Assembly (NCBI GenBank): GCA_003313425.1
Contig: NHZP01000013.1
Location: 372,001 to 436,000 of the forward strand
DNA: 64,000 nucleotides
Source of the DNA: Pseudopyrenochaeta lycopersici
Taxonomy: Eukaryota > Ascomycota > Dothideomycetes > Pleosporales > Pseudopyrenochaetaceae
Direction: 5' to 3'
The position numbers were made by a program, and so were the translations under genes. Shown here piece after piece: positions 34,552-46,326 of the stretch (the stretch's first letter is position 1; each line of letters opens with the position of its first letter). The notes below the pieces were generated by a model. It saw only the letters and a list, made by a program, of their open reading frames with translations, was not told where the DNA came from and did no database searches.

Positions 34552-35876
34552 ATGAAGACTCTTTCCTACCTAAGCTATGCTCTCTTGGCATGCATTCCCC
34601 TCTCCGAAGCCCACCCAGGTATGGGCGAGCAGATGGAAGAGATGCGCCGCGTAGCCAACAAGATGAAACGCCAATCGTCGAAAGAGCTTATTGGCGACCT
34701 GAAGACCCTCACAGATGCACAGCTCACCCCTATTGGCAAGGATATCAAAGCCATCCTCCTTGATCAGAAGAACGCAGAATCATCTACCATCGATAATTCC
34801 ATTCCTGTCGGTGCCATTGGTAGCGCAGCTTGCAAAGCAGACCTATGCTGTCACTGGAAATGGCTGGCATACGAAATGACGGCCAAGTTAGCAACCTTCC
34901 TACTTAATTTCTTGGAGCACACACTGACTTCAATGACCTATCTTAGGTTCAACGGCACATCTGGTCGCTGCACGAAATTTGCACGCCAAGCTGTTCGTCT
35001 TGGCTTCCATGACGCGGGTGTTTGGTCGAAGAGCACCACCTACGGTGGGGCAGACGGAAGCATTCTTCTCAGCGATGAAATAAGTCGCGCTGACAACAAT
35101 GGCCTTACTGCTATTGCCGACCAGACAAAGAAGTGGTACACTAAGTACAACCAATATGGCTTGAGTATGGCCGACATTATTCAAATGGGCGCCAACGTTG
35201 CTACCGTTGTCTGTCCGCTTGGTCCCCGAATTAGATCTTTTGTTGGCCGTAAGGATAACAGCAAGGCCGGGCCCACCGGTCTGCTACCTGGAGAAAAGGA
35301 CTCTGCAGACGTTCTCATCAAGCTCTTTCAAGCCAAAACCATTGACCCGCATGACCTTGTCGCTCTTGTCGGCGCTCATACCACTTCGCAGCAGCATTTC
35401 GTCAATACTGCACGAGATGGTGATCCACAAGATTCCACACCTGGTATTTGGGATGTTGCATTCTACCCAGAGACTACGAAAAATGCACCGGTTCGCGTCT
35501 TGAAGTTTCAGAGTGATATCAACCTTAGCAAGGACTCGAGGACGAGTGGTGAGTGGGCTGAGTTCAGCAGCCCCAGCAGCGGCCAGAATCACTGGAATGA
35601 GGTACGTTTGAATATTAGATTCGAGTGATAGGCTTCGGGGACTGATAGTAATAGGACTACGCAAAAGCATATACTCGCCTCTCCTTGCTGGGAGTAAACA
35701 ACATCAACGACCTCAAGGAATGTACCAAGGTGCTTCCAGCAATGCGGACAAAGTTTGTCAGCGAGGATCAGGCCGTGCTAGACTTGTGGCTGCAAGGCCA
35801 ATTTAATCAATTGAATAACATGGTAGATGATGCAATCCAACTGACAGGTGTTGTAACCACGCCAGGAAAGAACTAG
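34552..35876 (+). CDS. Secreted class II heme peroxidase (ascomycete type)
   Basis: Exons 34552..34886, 34947..35601 and 35655..35876 code for 403 residues. The first intron (60 nt) is in frame and stop-free. Removing it restores MTAKFNGTSGRCTKFARQAVR across the conserved domain. A signal peptide (MKTLSYLSYALLACIPLSEA) is followed by a basic MKR site that may end a propeptide. Heme-pocket residues are present: distal Arg/His in AVRLGFHDAG (His133), the calcium-site GGADGSI, proximal His256 in LVALVGAHTTSQQ, and the STPGIWDVAFY block. The Cys-rich start (ACKADLCCHWK) is typical. I see no ligninase-style surface Trp and no clear Mn(II) site, so a generic, low-potential peroxidase acting outside the cell is most likely. 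Confidence 0.9.
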
Positions 35877-36749
35877 ACTTTTAGTCTGGTGGATTTTACG
35901 TTGAGAGGCACCTTGACCACGTAGTAATACCAATGAATACAGTCCTTACTAGTGGATGGTCACCACCACATTGTCCCGTATATCAGTGCGCCAAACACGG
36001 TTAGGCTGTGTCACAACATGTAAAAGACTCTCTCTCCACCTATTCCATCTTCGTCAATCTGCCCCACACACGTATACCATATACTATACTTTGCTTCACT
36101 TCAATCAAGGTTTTGCAATTTGGTGTTCCTGATTGGAATCTCACAAGAAGGGTTAGCAATCAGACTCTTACATCATGGCTGACAGTGCGGAATATTGCAT
36201 ATTGGTACCATCCTTTCCAAAATCCAGGTCATATCCGATGCCAGCTCGTTGTGGCTTTGTGTCCGAGCCCTTTTCCCTCGTCCCTACGGCTCCTTCAGTT
36301 CAGCGAAAGGTCTGTCCTTTCAAGCAGCAGTAGGCTCTGCAGCTGATTCGTTGCGCCTATTTCCCAAGCCTTGATTCATGCTGTCGATTTCCTACTCAAA
36401 GAGTGTCACACGCACAAAACCTACGTTTCAAACTCCTTACCCAATTTGTAGCCCAGCGTATATGCATCATCAGTTCTGCCGCTTCCCAGATGTCCAACTC
36501 AATGAATTTCAGCTTATGCACCGGTCGAAAATTCCAACGCTGAATGAGACGTGAGAAGCCCATGTTAGGTGATCAAACAAATAACCCAAGAAGTGGACAT
36601 ATGCGGTAACTTTCTTGCCATCAGGGCCGCAGGGAAAGAAGAAGAAAATGTGGAGGTGACATTGGTAGTTTTGAAGGCTTTATTCCAGCTCTCGTGCGTT
36701 GAACTTCGCAACGATACTGCATCGTATTTCCTCTATTCAAGCCATATAC
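35877..36749. other. Intergenic between convergent genes
   Basis: The peroxidase (plus) and EMC4 (minus) converge here. The frames present are short and unsupported. No terminator-like structure or RNA gene was recognised. Confidence 0.5.
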
Positions 36750-37363
36750 TCACAACCAATCTTTTGGCACCGCTCGTTCTGACCAGGTCCTCTCGCTCTC
36801 CCATGCCAGCCAGTCAGACCGCGTTGTGGGAAGTAATCCCATGCCATTGACTTTCCAGATACCCAATGCTAGCATCAGCATGTTGCAGAGAATGTATACA
36901 ATCTTGACACCAAGAAGCCGACTGGATGTTCCGGGGGTTTCATATGGAGCGAATGTACGCTGCAGGCCCAGTACGGCCATGACGGGCGTCTTGAAGAGTG
37001 TGAAGACCATGAAGATGGAAAAGATCTGGAGCGTGTTGCCCGTCATGTACATTCCTAGGACATGCGTTAGTGCCTACCCAGTTCGCAAGTGTCCAGGCTA
37101 AGGGATGACGAACCGAAAGCGTTCATGGGCAACTGCTTCGCTGGGGCAATGGCGACTTCCCACGCCTTCTTCATCTTGAGTGTGTCCATCTCGTCCGGTG
37201 TTGGCGGCTTCCGCGCTGTCTTGGATGACTGTGCTCGCTCCTTCCGCGTGAGGGACGCTGTGTAGCCTGGCGGGTCGGGCAGGGATGGGTTTTTGGGTTT
37301 CGACGAAGGCGTCGAGTTCAAGTCAAGCACCCATTGTGGGGGCGGTGGCGGAAGTGTCGACAT
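36750..37363 (-). CDS. EMC4: ER membrane protein complex subunit 4
   Basis: Exons 37114..37363 and 36750..37054, split by a 59-nt intron, code for 184 residues, the usual fungal length. The start is the ATG at 37363 (MSTLPPPPPQWVLDL). The conserved core is clear: KMKKAWEVAIAPAKQLPMNAF before the splice join, then MYMTGNTLQIFSIFMVF and a second hydrophobic segment around VKIVYILCNMLMLALGIWKV. The end LLPTTRSDWLAW is also typical. EMC4 is a small two- or three-pass subunit of the EMC insertase, which places tail-anchored and multipass proteins into the ER membrane. It is transcribed divergently from the beta-adaptin gene over about 450 bases. Confidence 0.93.
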
Positions 37364-37813
37364 GCCTGGGTGCCCGGTTTTGGAAAGTCGCCGGTATCCT
37401 AGATCCCGGGGAGGTGGCAAGCGCCTGCAACAAAACTGGTCGTCAGCGTGAGGTTGGCGATGCTTCCGTGGTGTTGTGCAGCCGTGACACTGGGCAGGGT
37501 CCACATTCGTCGGCCTTGGCAGGCGCACGTCCTCCTTCGCATGGAACGGCTGCGAGTGTGCCAGAGGTGCCAATTCGCGATCCCTCTACTTCAATTCACC
37601 CGTGCCGCCCTCTCGACGGCCATCTACACGTCTTCGATATGCACAAACTGGTTTAAAGCCGCCAGACGAGCAGCCGGCCCAATCGAACCCCGCACATTCC
37701 CACAGACGGCAAGGAGGGGCGCTAATTCGAGAGGGGAGGTCATCTTGGTTGTGCTACGGTAGGCACATGCATCGACAGCCAGCTCAGCTGCCACACGAGA
37801 TAGCTAGCCCAGT
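37364..37813. promoter_or_regulatory. Bidirectional promoter, EMC4 and beta-adaptin
   Basis: The 450 bases between the divergent ATGs must hold both promoters. The EMC4-side frame remains open upstream (to 37573) without family resemblance, so it is treated as leader. No TATA box is evident. Confidence 0.5.
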
Positions 37814-40265
37814 ATGAGCCAGGGCGGCCAGGACGCGAAGCTCTTCGCGAGGGTACGTCTGCTCTCCTTGCCCGTTCTGCCCAGATAGCCGGTGCCCCCA
37901 GCATCCCCATGCTCTCCTACTCTCTTCCGTATCTGGATCGCAGCTTGACGCGCCAGGTGCACCCAACAGTACAGACCCTCTTCTCTTGCTTGCCATGACC
38001 ATCCCATGCCATGATTATGTTCCTCCCCTACACCTTCGACAACTCGCGCTTACAATACCTTCGCACTCCACAGGGCAAAGTCGCAGAGCTTCGCCTCGAG
38101 CTCAACAGCGGCGGCAAGAAGGACAAGAACTTCTCCGCGAAGAAGACGGCCCTGAAGAAGATTGTTGCCAACATGACCATGAGCAACAATGACATGGTCG
38201 CCCTCTTCCCCGACATTGTAGGCTGTATGCACATACCCAGCTTGGAGATCAAGAAAATGTGTGTTATGCTTGACGCTTGGATAAGCGAGGAGCGAGGCTG
38301 ACGTTTGGTAGGTGCTTCCTTTATCTGGTTAATTATGCCCGCATAAAACCAGACATTGCGCTCAAAGCATTGCCAATCATCCAAGAAGACATGCACGACA
38401 ACAACCCTTTGGTTCGCGCGCTCGCGTTACGGACCATGTCTTACATTCACGTCCGCGAATTCGTTGAAGCCACCGTACCACATCTGAAAAACCTCCTCAA
38501 GGACTCCGACCCGTACGTTCGTAAGACGGCTGCATTTTGTGTAGCAAAGCTCTACGACCATGATCGGCATTTGGTAGAAGGCTCAGACCTCATCGACAGG
38601 CTAAACGGCATGCTTCGGGACGAGAATCCCACGGTGGTCTCAAGCGCATTGGCAGGCTTGATGGACATCTGGGAACGAAGTGAGAACATCAAGCTCACCA
38701 TTGACTACGCAAGCGCGTCCAAGATCGTTTCCATATTACCTGACTGCTCCGAATGGGGTCAAACATACATTCTGGAAGCCATGATGAACTACGTTCCGCA
38801 AGATACGGCCGAAGCCGCACTTCTGGCCGAGCGCATATCGCCTCGCTTGTCCCATTCCAACTCAGCCGTCGTCCTCACCTGTATTCGCGTTATCCTCTAC
38901 CTCATGAACTACATTTCCGACCAAAAAGTCGTCACCTCATTATGTAATAAGCTGTCACCACCACTTGTCACCCTTCTCTCCAAAGGTCCGGAGATCCAGT
39001 ACTTGGCTCTTCGTAATGCGCTTCTAATCCTGCAACGACGGCCCGAGGTCCTACGGAACGATATTCGTGTTTTCTTCTGTAAATACAATGATCCTATATA
39101 CGTCAAGGTCACAAAGCTTGAGCTCATCTTCATGCTTGCAACTGAGAGGAACATCAAGGAGGTACTGACAGAGCTTGCCGAGTAAGTGATGTCGAGACTC
39201 GTAGCTGCGTGCTGTCGATGCTGATTGTATTCTAGGTATGCCACAGAGATTGATGTTGACTTTGTGCGCAAGTCTGTGCGCGCTATTGGCAAACTTGCCA
39301 TCAAGATTGCACCTGCCGCACAACTATGCATAAGCACCCTTCTTTCCCTTGTTAGTACAAAGGTATCGTACATTGTACAAGAAGCAACAGTCGTTATCCG
39401 GAACATCTTTCGTAAATACCCGAACCAATACGAGTCGATCATCTCGACATTATGCGAAAATCTGGACTCGCTCGACGAACCTGAGGCCAAGGCGGCCATG
39501 ATCTGGGTCATTGGTCAATATGCAGATCGTATAGAAGACTCAGACGTTCTTCTCGAAGACTTTTTAGATACGTTTCAGGAAGAAACGCATGAAGTACAGC
39601 TTGCTCTTCTCACAGCAACGGTCAAGCTTTTTATTCAGCGGCCCACTCGGGGCTCAACACTCGTACCCAAGGTATTAAAATGGGCCACGGAAGAAACAGA
39701 TAATCCGGACCTTCGCGATCGGGGCTATATGTACTGGCGTCTGCTCTCATCAGCCCCTGAAGAAGCAAAAAAAGTTGTCATGGGGGAAAAGCCTCCGATC
39801 ACTGCCGAAGAGTCAGAGAAGCTAGACCCTGGTACATTGGAAGAAATGTGCCTGAATGTGGGCACATTGGCGACTGTATACCTCAAGCCCGTAAACCAGG
39901 TTTTCCGCAGTGCGCGACAGAGGAAGTTGCAGGAGTCACCTGCCCTCCAACGACAGGAGTTGCCGACGGTGAAAGCCGCACAGGAGGCAAGGGACCGCGC
40001 TGCAGCGGACCGGTCAAGGCTCGATACCACTGCTACAAATGGGAACGGTACTTTATCACCAGCCAATGGTAATGGCATGGCCACAGCAGTGAGCGATGCC
40101 GATATGTACTTTGCCAGTGTGGGACGACAAAGTACTTTTGGCGGCTCACCCATCTCCGCAGATCAGGTGGGCGTGGGTGGCGGATGGGTTGTGAATCAAA
40201 ATGAACCGCAACACATGGTTATGAGCCCTGGTGGTAACGATGGGAACCAGGATCTATTGCTGTGA
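37814..40265 (+). CDS. APL1: Beta-adaptin of a clathrin adaptor complex, AP-2 beta-like
   Basis: Four exons, 37814..37852, 38074..38258, 38312..39181 and 39236..40265, give 707 residues. The tiny first exon codes [13 protein letters not shown] and joins to [16 protein letters not shown]. Residues 15–600 form the adaptin N-terminal trunk of HEAT-like helices. [31 protein letters not shown] and [18 protein letters not shown] are unmistakable beta-adaptin blocks. [16 protein letters not shown] and the [10 protein letters not shown] segment resemble yeast Apl1 (AP-2 beta) more than Apl2 (AP-1 beta, AMTIGNDV), so AP-2 is preferred but not certain. The protein ends after a Gly/Asn-rich hinge and has no ear domain, as in fungal Apl1. 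Role: cargo and clathrin adaptor at the plasma membrane. Confidence 0.85.
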
Positions 40266-40642
40266 AAGTAGCAGGATGTGTACAAAGGGCGTAATCATAT
40301 ATAGAGATGTCTTGACACATGTGGGTGAAGGCCTAGAAATTCTTTGGCAAAACCCATGCGCCACTGGCCTACCGTCCAGCCCCTCCAGGTCAAATCATAT
40401 TTGAGCGTAACATAGTTGGAGAAGGATGTTTTGTTAGTTCAAGTGATGGTCGACGCGAGAATACCCATGCATCTATTTAATTAGCGTGAGTGCCCATTTT
40501 AGCGAGAACCCCATGCGAACTACCATGGAGTGCATGGCTCCGTCATAGCGCGTCTCTTTCTTTCACCCCAAGGTCACGAAAAAGAGAAATTGACGTAGAG
40601 TACACAAAACACGCGCCGCAACGCGGCCAGACAGCGCAAACC
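40266..40642. other. Intergenic
   Basis: This interval holds the 3' flank of the beta-adaptin gene and the promoter and leader of the deacetylase gene. The deacetylase frame is open to 40490, but only from a GTG. Confidence 0.5.
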
Positions 40643-43600
40643 ATGCCAGACCAGCAGCTGCAGTCGGCGCCTGCTGCAGGGCCCAGCACTCCCAGAGCGG
40701 CGCGGCAAACAAACAATGACGCGAATCGCCCTTCACTCCCGCTGAAGCGTCTCTCGCTCCACACGGCTACAAATACCTCAGTACCGCAGTCGCCCAGCAT
40801 AAGTTCGCCCAGATATGCAACCGAGCCCCGCCGAACGCCCTCGTCGCCCAACATCCCGCCGCTCTCGATCCGCCGCAGCGCCAGTGTGGCCTCTCTGAAT
40901 AGATCGCAATCGCCAGCACTGGGGAGGAAGTCGTCTAGCTCTTCGCTACGCGGGGATGCGCCTGGCACGCCTCGGGGTGCTCCTTCCCGCCGGTCGTCCT
41001 TTGTACCAAACATGCCTTCTCCTATTGGGGCGAAGAGTCCACTTCCGCCATCGCCTGAAGAGAAGCTGCCACTACGCGCATGCGATGTAGCCGACCAGCA
41101 CTTCAAGAAAGAGCTGGCACGTCATGAGGGCGTGGCGGGTGCAGTGAATGCGGGCACGGTAGTCATTGTCCACGACCAATGCTACGGCCACCGTTTCGCC
41201 CGACCAAAGACACCAAAGAGTACGCTCAGTCTCATCATGGAGCGGCCAGAGAGGATACTCGCCAGCGTACTGGGCATCTCGGCAGCCTATGTACGGCTGG
41301 GTGAACGGCATTCCGAGGGGAACCATCCCCCGCATCCAGATCACAATCCTCCGGACCGCATCCCCTTTAAGATTCGAAAGACATCGCGCCTGGTGGATGT
41401 TACCTCACAGGTCGTGACTAACGTTCACGGCACAGGGTGGATGCACGAGCTGAAGTCACTGTGTGACAATGCGGAGCGCAAGCTAGCAACTACCGGGAAA
41501 GAGCTCGCCAGGGATGCGCCTTCCTTCCCTGGACAAGCAGCAAAAAAGGAACTCCATGCAGGCGACCTGTACCTGTGCTCCGAATCTATGAATGCCTTCC
41601 AGGGTGCTCTGGGAGGTGTTTTGGACGCAGTGGATGCCGTGTTTCAAGGCACAAGCATGGGCAACAGTCCTTCACGTGCCTTTGTCTGCATCCGACCGCC
41701 TGGGCACCACTGCTCCGACGACTATCCATCCGGATTCTGCTGGCTCAACAATGTGCATGTCGGCATTGAGCACGCCATGATGAACTACGGACTCACGCAT
41801 GCTGCCATCATCGACTTCGACCTGCATCACGGAGACGGCTCGCAAGCCATCACTTGGGCGCGCAACAAAAAAGTACAAAACATGCCAAAGAATACGCCCA
41901 ACTGGAAGAAGACTTCAATCGGATACTTCAGCTTGCATGACATCAACTCTTATCCTTGCGAAGATGGCGACGACGACAAAGTTCAGGCGGCTAGTCTCTG
42001 CATCGACAATGCACATGGACAGTCCATCTGGAACGTGCATCTGCAGCCGTGGAAGACTACCGAGCAGTTCTGGACTATCTACGAAGAAAAGTACCTGGTG
42101 CTCCTTGAGAAGACGCGCCAGTATCTCAAATACCACACAAATCGTTTGTGCAGCACGCCCAATCATCCAACTCCTAAAGCAGCCATCTTTTTGTCTGCCG
42201 GCTTTGACGCCAGCGAATGGGAGACTGCGGGAATGCAGCGCCACTCTGTCAACGTACCTACTGAGTTTTACGCTCGTTTCACCAGGGATGTTGTTCGTTT
42301 GGCCGAAGAAGAAGGTACAGCTGTGGATGGTCGCGTCATCTCGGTGCTAGAAGGCGGCTACAGTGACAGAGCGCTTGCGAGTGGAGTTCTCAGTCACCTG
42401 AGCGGTCTTTGTGACGGTCAAGTGTGGAGTGATCCAAAGCCGTCCAAGGGTCTCGCCTTCGATATGCGTCAGCGACTAGTTGCACTGAGCATGAATGATG
42501 ATAATGTCCTCATGAATTCGGTCGAAGCTGAGCCTACACCTGTTACATATGATGCGTTTTGGTGGCATGCGTCCCAGCTGTCTGAGCTGGAGAATCTCGT
42601 AAGCCCCCCACCAGCAGTTGCACCGAAAAAGCCACGCGCTGGACCGGCATCACATTTCTCTTCTCCCACCCAGTCGTTTGCTGCCAAGGTCGTCGACCCT
42701 TCAAAACTAAGCCGTAGCCTCTCCGGGAGATACACTGCCAGCCCATCTCGAGCACCAACACCGCCCCCTCCGGATGTCGATTGGGCTACCGCAGCACATG
42801 CTCTGAGCAAGCTGTTGATTCCTTCAGACCGACAGATCCATAGCCACAGGCCGGAAGAGCTGGCGGAGCAGAAGATCAAGAAAGAGAAGCTGGCTGCGCC
42901 AACATTGTCTTCCATCCATGTCGATGTGTCTGGGCGGCAGCTTCGTGGTCGCAGAAATGCACCTGCGTATGCAGAGCCAGGCTCCGATGATGAAAAAGCA
43001 TCCGTTCGCGGAGAATCAAGAGCCAGTAGACGCAAGACAATTGCGGACTTTCCTTTGGCTTCTGTAGAGCCTCCACCGCCAGCTCGATCCGTATCACGCC
43101 GAATGAGCATCGCTTCAAGCGTTTCTTCGATCGGTGACAGAAATGTTGGGCGTGCGCCGAGTGTCGCAACAAGCAGACGAAGTGTAGCGGCAACAACAGC
43201 TCCTTCTGATGGCGTTCCAGTGAAGAAGGCTAGATTACCTGCCAATTCCGCAGCCTCACGAGCAACTCAACGGGGCCCCGTACCACGAATACCATCAAAC
43301 CATACAAGTAAAAACGCTGCTGCAAAGGGCAAGGAGAACGATGATGTCGACGCTCTTACCTCGGGATTGAAGCGCATTACATTGAAGATGCCTTCTAAAG
43401 AGGAGTACGAGGCTCGTGAAAGGGAGAAAGAGGAGAAGCAAAAGACGTCAGAGGCGTCAAAGAAAGTTACGACAAAGGCTGCAACTCGAAAAACGCCTGC
43501 CTCCCGCTCAGCTACTACAAGTACTACTACAACCAAGGCGGCTACAAGACCTTCAACCGTCAAGAGAGGCCCTGGCCGTCCATCCAAGGCAATCAAGTCT

Positions 43601-44320
43601 ATGTCACCTGTGGAGACAAAAGCATCGCCAGAAATTCCCAAAGTGCTAAGTGCAGCAAAAGCCCCTCTTGAGCAATCTCAGCCCACCCAACCAGACTCAA
43701 CCTCATACGTGTTATCGCCCACGCTACCACAGTCTCCTCAAGAGGCCCAAAATGCGATTGATCTTCTAGCAACGAACCGACGTACCTCTGGCGGGGTCAT
43801 CGCGCCACCGACTGAGCTGAAAGATATGGCTATGACACCTGAACAGCTTCGTGAGCAGCTGCCGAAGCCATCGTTCGTTACCGTGACTCAGCCTTCGCCT
43901 GTCGTTTCTCCGCCTCTTCGAGCAGATACTCCCCCGCCTCCTCCGCCATCGAGCATTCCTCAGTTTGTCAACTACACAACACGAAGCTTTAGCGAAGGTG
44001 CGGCAGCCGAGGGACAGGCGACTGCTGTAATGGATGCGCACAGCGCGGCACCTTTGCAATGGATTCCCTCAAACACATCTACTACACCTACATTGACAGT
44101 AGGCTCTCGGCCAATGTCGCCCGCTAGGAAAAGACAAGACCTACCAGTTTTCACGGCGAATGGTATGATTCCATTCGCTTCAAACAACAATGCGGCGCCG
44201 CCGGCGAGTCTTGGTACAATGTCGGCTTTCTCGCCAGAACAACAAGATGCCGTATTGGATGTCAAGAGAGAAGAAAGAGCCAAGGATATTTGGGAGGTTC
44301 CTGACACCCCGGCCCGCTAG
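40643..44320 (+). CDS. HOS3: HOS3-type histone deacetylase
   Basis: This single exon codes for 1225 residues from the ATG at 40643. A Ser/Pro/Arg-rich disordered N-terminus (1–150) precedes a class II-like arginase-fold deacetylase domain at about 165–590. Catalytic features are intact: RPPGHHCSDDYPSGFCWLNN with His355/His356, IIDFDLHHGDG with zinc ligands Asp393 and His395, FLSAGFDASEWE, and VLEGGYSD near the domain end. The insert-rich layout matches fungal Hos3 proteins. The C-terminal 600 residues are low-complexity, with an AT-hook-like KRGPGRPSK near 980 and proline-rich patches that may aid chromatin or partner binding. Yeast Hos3 is an NAD-independent histone deacetylase with an added bud-neck role. 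The long fungal tail is of unknown function. Confidence 0.92.
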   Translation: MPDQQLQSAPAAGPSTPRAARQTNNDANRPSLPLKRLSLHTATNTSVPQSPSISSPRYATEPRRTPSSPNIPPLSIRRSASVASLNRSQSPALGRKSSSSSLRGDAPGTPRGAPSRRSSFVPNMPSPIGAKSPLPPSPEEKLPLRACDVADQHFKKELARHEGVAGAVNAGTVVIVHDQCYGHRFARPKTPKSTLSLIMERPERILASVLGISAAYVRLGERHSEGNHPPHPDHNPPDRIPFKIRKTSRLVDVTSQVVTNVHGTGWMHELKSLCDNAERKLATTGKELARDAPSFPGQAAKKELHAGDLYLCSESMNAFQGALGGVLDAVDAVFQGTSMGNSPSRAFVCIRPPGHHCSDDYPSGFCWLNNVHVGIEHAMMNYGLTHAAIIDFDLHHGDGSQAITWARNKKVQNMPKNTPNWKKTSIGYFSLHDINSYPCEDGDDDKVQAASLCIDNAHGQSIWNVHLQPWKTTEQFWTIYEEKYLVLLEKTRQYLKYHTNRLCSTPNHPTPKAAIFLSAGFDASEWETAGMQRHSVNVPTEFYARFTRDVVRLAEEEGTAVDGRVISVLEGGYSDRALASGVLSHLSGLCDGQVWSDPKPSKGLAFDMRQRLVALSMNDDNVLMNSVEAEPTPVTYDAFWWHASQLSELENLVSPPPAVAPKKPRAGPASHFSSPTQSFAAKVVDPSKLSRSLSGRYTASPSRAPTPPPPDVDWATAAHALSKLLIPSDRQIHSHRPEELAEQKIKKEKLAAPTLSSIHVDVSGRQLRGRRNAPAYAEPGSDDEKASVRGESRASRRKTIADFPLASVEPPPPARSVSRRMSIASSVSSIGDRNVGRAPSVATSRRSVAATTAPSDGVPVKKARLPANSAASRATQRGPVPRIPSNHTSKNAAAKGKENDDVDALTSGLKRITLKMPSKEEYEAREREKEEKQKTSEASKKVTTKAATRKTPASRSATTSTTTTKAATRPSTVKRGPGRPSKAIKSMSPVETKASPEIPKVLSAAKAPLEQSQPTQPDSTSYVLSPTLPQSPQEAQNAIDLLATNRRTSGGVIAPPTELKDMAMTPEQLREQLPKPSFVTVTQPSPVVSPPLRADTPPPPPPSSIPQFVNYTTRSFSEGAAAEGQATAVMDAHSAAPLQWIPSNTSTTPTLTVGSRPMSPARKRQDLPVFTANGMIPFASNNNAAPPASLGTMSAFSPEQQDAVLDVKREERAKDIWEVPDTPAR

Positions 44321-45336
44321 GTTCCTTTGGAAACAGGTGTGACGTTGCAGCGCCTGCTGCCTTGAAGGATGAACGTTGCGGTGCCACCGTTGGTTGGAGG
44401 AGCTCTTTTTTCTTTGGACGCATAATGTCGGCTGCATTTCGAAACCAGATGATTGCATTTTGTTGGTACTGGGTATCATCGGCTTGCGCAAGGGCGGACT
44501 GGAGAAGTTGACAGCAACCAGTTTGGCGTTGATTGGTCTCTGTTGTTTCACGAAATTCGATTGGCGAATCGGTGCGCTAGCCGTGGCAATTTTGGAGTAC
44601 ATCTGGTAGGCTTCACTAGGCCCGGTGGTGATTGTGTTTTTCGTTCCATTCATGTTATGATTGTAATTACCTAGCTTACGTTCCTTCAGAGATACCCTGG
44701 AGATGATGTTGCGCGATTGGCAAGCCGAATTAGATTCTTTCATCAACGTACCAAGCTGTCAATGTGATCTGTCTCGCATGCTATGAGTGTGTCGGATGCA
44801 TTTTGCCAAAACACTTATACTGATCGCCCATCACTATACCTGGGACAGGAATTCCTCCCAGCCATGGACCTTTCGGATTCGCCACGCGATGGCAGCCAAA
44901 TAATCGCAAAGGATCGTTAAGCGCCTGCTATAAAGCGTGAGACCCGTCGCCATGGGGCCTAATGCGGTCCCCGCATCTGTGCCGCAGCAAAGGTGCAGCA
45001 TCTCTGTCACAAGCCGTGCAGGGACCGTGGGTGGGACCCAATTGCAGCCACCCAAAGCCATCATGGGACAAGGTTCTGGAGCGGGGTGGAGCTTGGACCC
45101 TCGTTTTCCTGCATGCTACAGAATCCCCCAAATGACGTACATTTGGCATCGCCTTGATTGCGAACACGCATGGCGTGACGGTGGGTACTTATTACATACC
45201 GACTGTGTTACTGCTACCGAGTTGGTGGCGTCTTCGCCGCGGAACGAGGCGCTACAAAACTGCTCCTGCACGCTCACATTTTTGCACTCAATCCGCCTCC
45301 CTCACCGCTGACCCCCTTTCACCAGACGCCATCACC
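44321..45336. other. Intergenic
   Basis: This interval holds the 3' flank of HOS3 and the promoter and leader of the DUF1774-type gene. Short frames on both strands have no support. Confidence 0.5.
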
Positions 45337-46326
45337 ATGTCTGAGCCTACCTCCGCTCCCAACGGTCACGGTCACGGTCTAAACCCCTTCTCCCGTCGCG
45401 ATGAGTTCTCATCGCGATCCATCCTCCTGTACAAGATCACCACGGCTGTGTCCTATCTGCTTCTGCTCGTGACGGCTTTCTATTACAACTTCAATAAGCC
45501 CGAGGAAGGCCATGGTCATGGCCATGGCCACACTTGGCATGGCAGATTCTGGCAGCACAATCACCCCACACCATTTAGACAGAATAGCATCATTACTTCC
45601 ATCTATTGGATTGTTCTCTTCATCTTGCAGCTCTTTTATTCGTACTCGCTCTACGCCTCCGACACGGTCTACGTCAACGCAGCAGCCAATGTCGGGAGCC
45701 ACTTCGTCGCAAACAATCTTTTGCTCTTCGGTTTCATCAACCTATGGGTACGCGACCACTACTGGCTGGCCGAGCTTCTCGTTGTAATCAACTTCTTCAA
45801 CCTCAGCTTCGCCTATTTCCGCCATAGCACCACCCCCCGCCTCATCCATATCGGCACTGTGAGTGGACCGCTAGCCTGGAACTTTGTCGCGTTGTACTGG
45901 GTTGGCGCCGTTGCAGTGCACTCGAACCACTTGGCTGCCAGGATCGTCGCTAATGTTTTTATCTGGGGCTGGCTCGGCTATGGCCTCTTCTTCCTTGCTG
46001 CTTACAAGGACTACACTATCGGATTCGCCTTATCTGTTCTCTCATTCTGTACGCCCCTCTCTCCTATATTCCAGTCTTGATCTGGCCCTCTCCTTGTAGT
46101 ACAAGTGCGATTGCTAATATACGTTCTAGCAACCGGCGTCGGACAATTCCTCACCAAACCACATGTCCTCCAGCTGCAATGGATCTTCGCATTTACTGTT
46201 GGCGGTCTCCTCTTCTTTTTATCACTCGCTGTCGGTGTACCTGGTCTGCTTGGGCGTGATCCCTTCCCGCGTGGACAAATCGTCTCCGAGGACCGTGAGA
46301 GGGCCCCGCTTTTGGCTGATGAGTAA
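45337..46326 (+). CDS. DUF1774-type fungal integral membrane protein
   Basis: Exons 45337..46048 and 46130..46326 (81-nt intron) code for 302 residues. The start is the ATG at 45337, MSEPTSAPNGHGHG. A short polar N-terminus is followed by about seven hydrophobic segments, with a His/Gly-rich loop (HGHGHGHTWHGRFW) after the first. The conserved features NAAANVGSHFVANNLLLFGFINLWV and FFNLSFAYFRH match fungal DUF1774 proteins as I remember them. The function is not known. The HGH cluster could bind metal but may be simple low-complexity sequence. The C-terminus is cytosolic and acidic (ERAPLLADE), with a dileucine that could act in sorting. Confidence 0.82.

Noticed and set aside
26663..35876. 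Secondary-metabolite cluster around the MFS transporter and peroxidase
   Set aside because: No synthase core, no pathway regulator and no tailoring oxidases beyond unrelated single genes are present.
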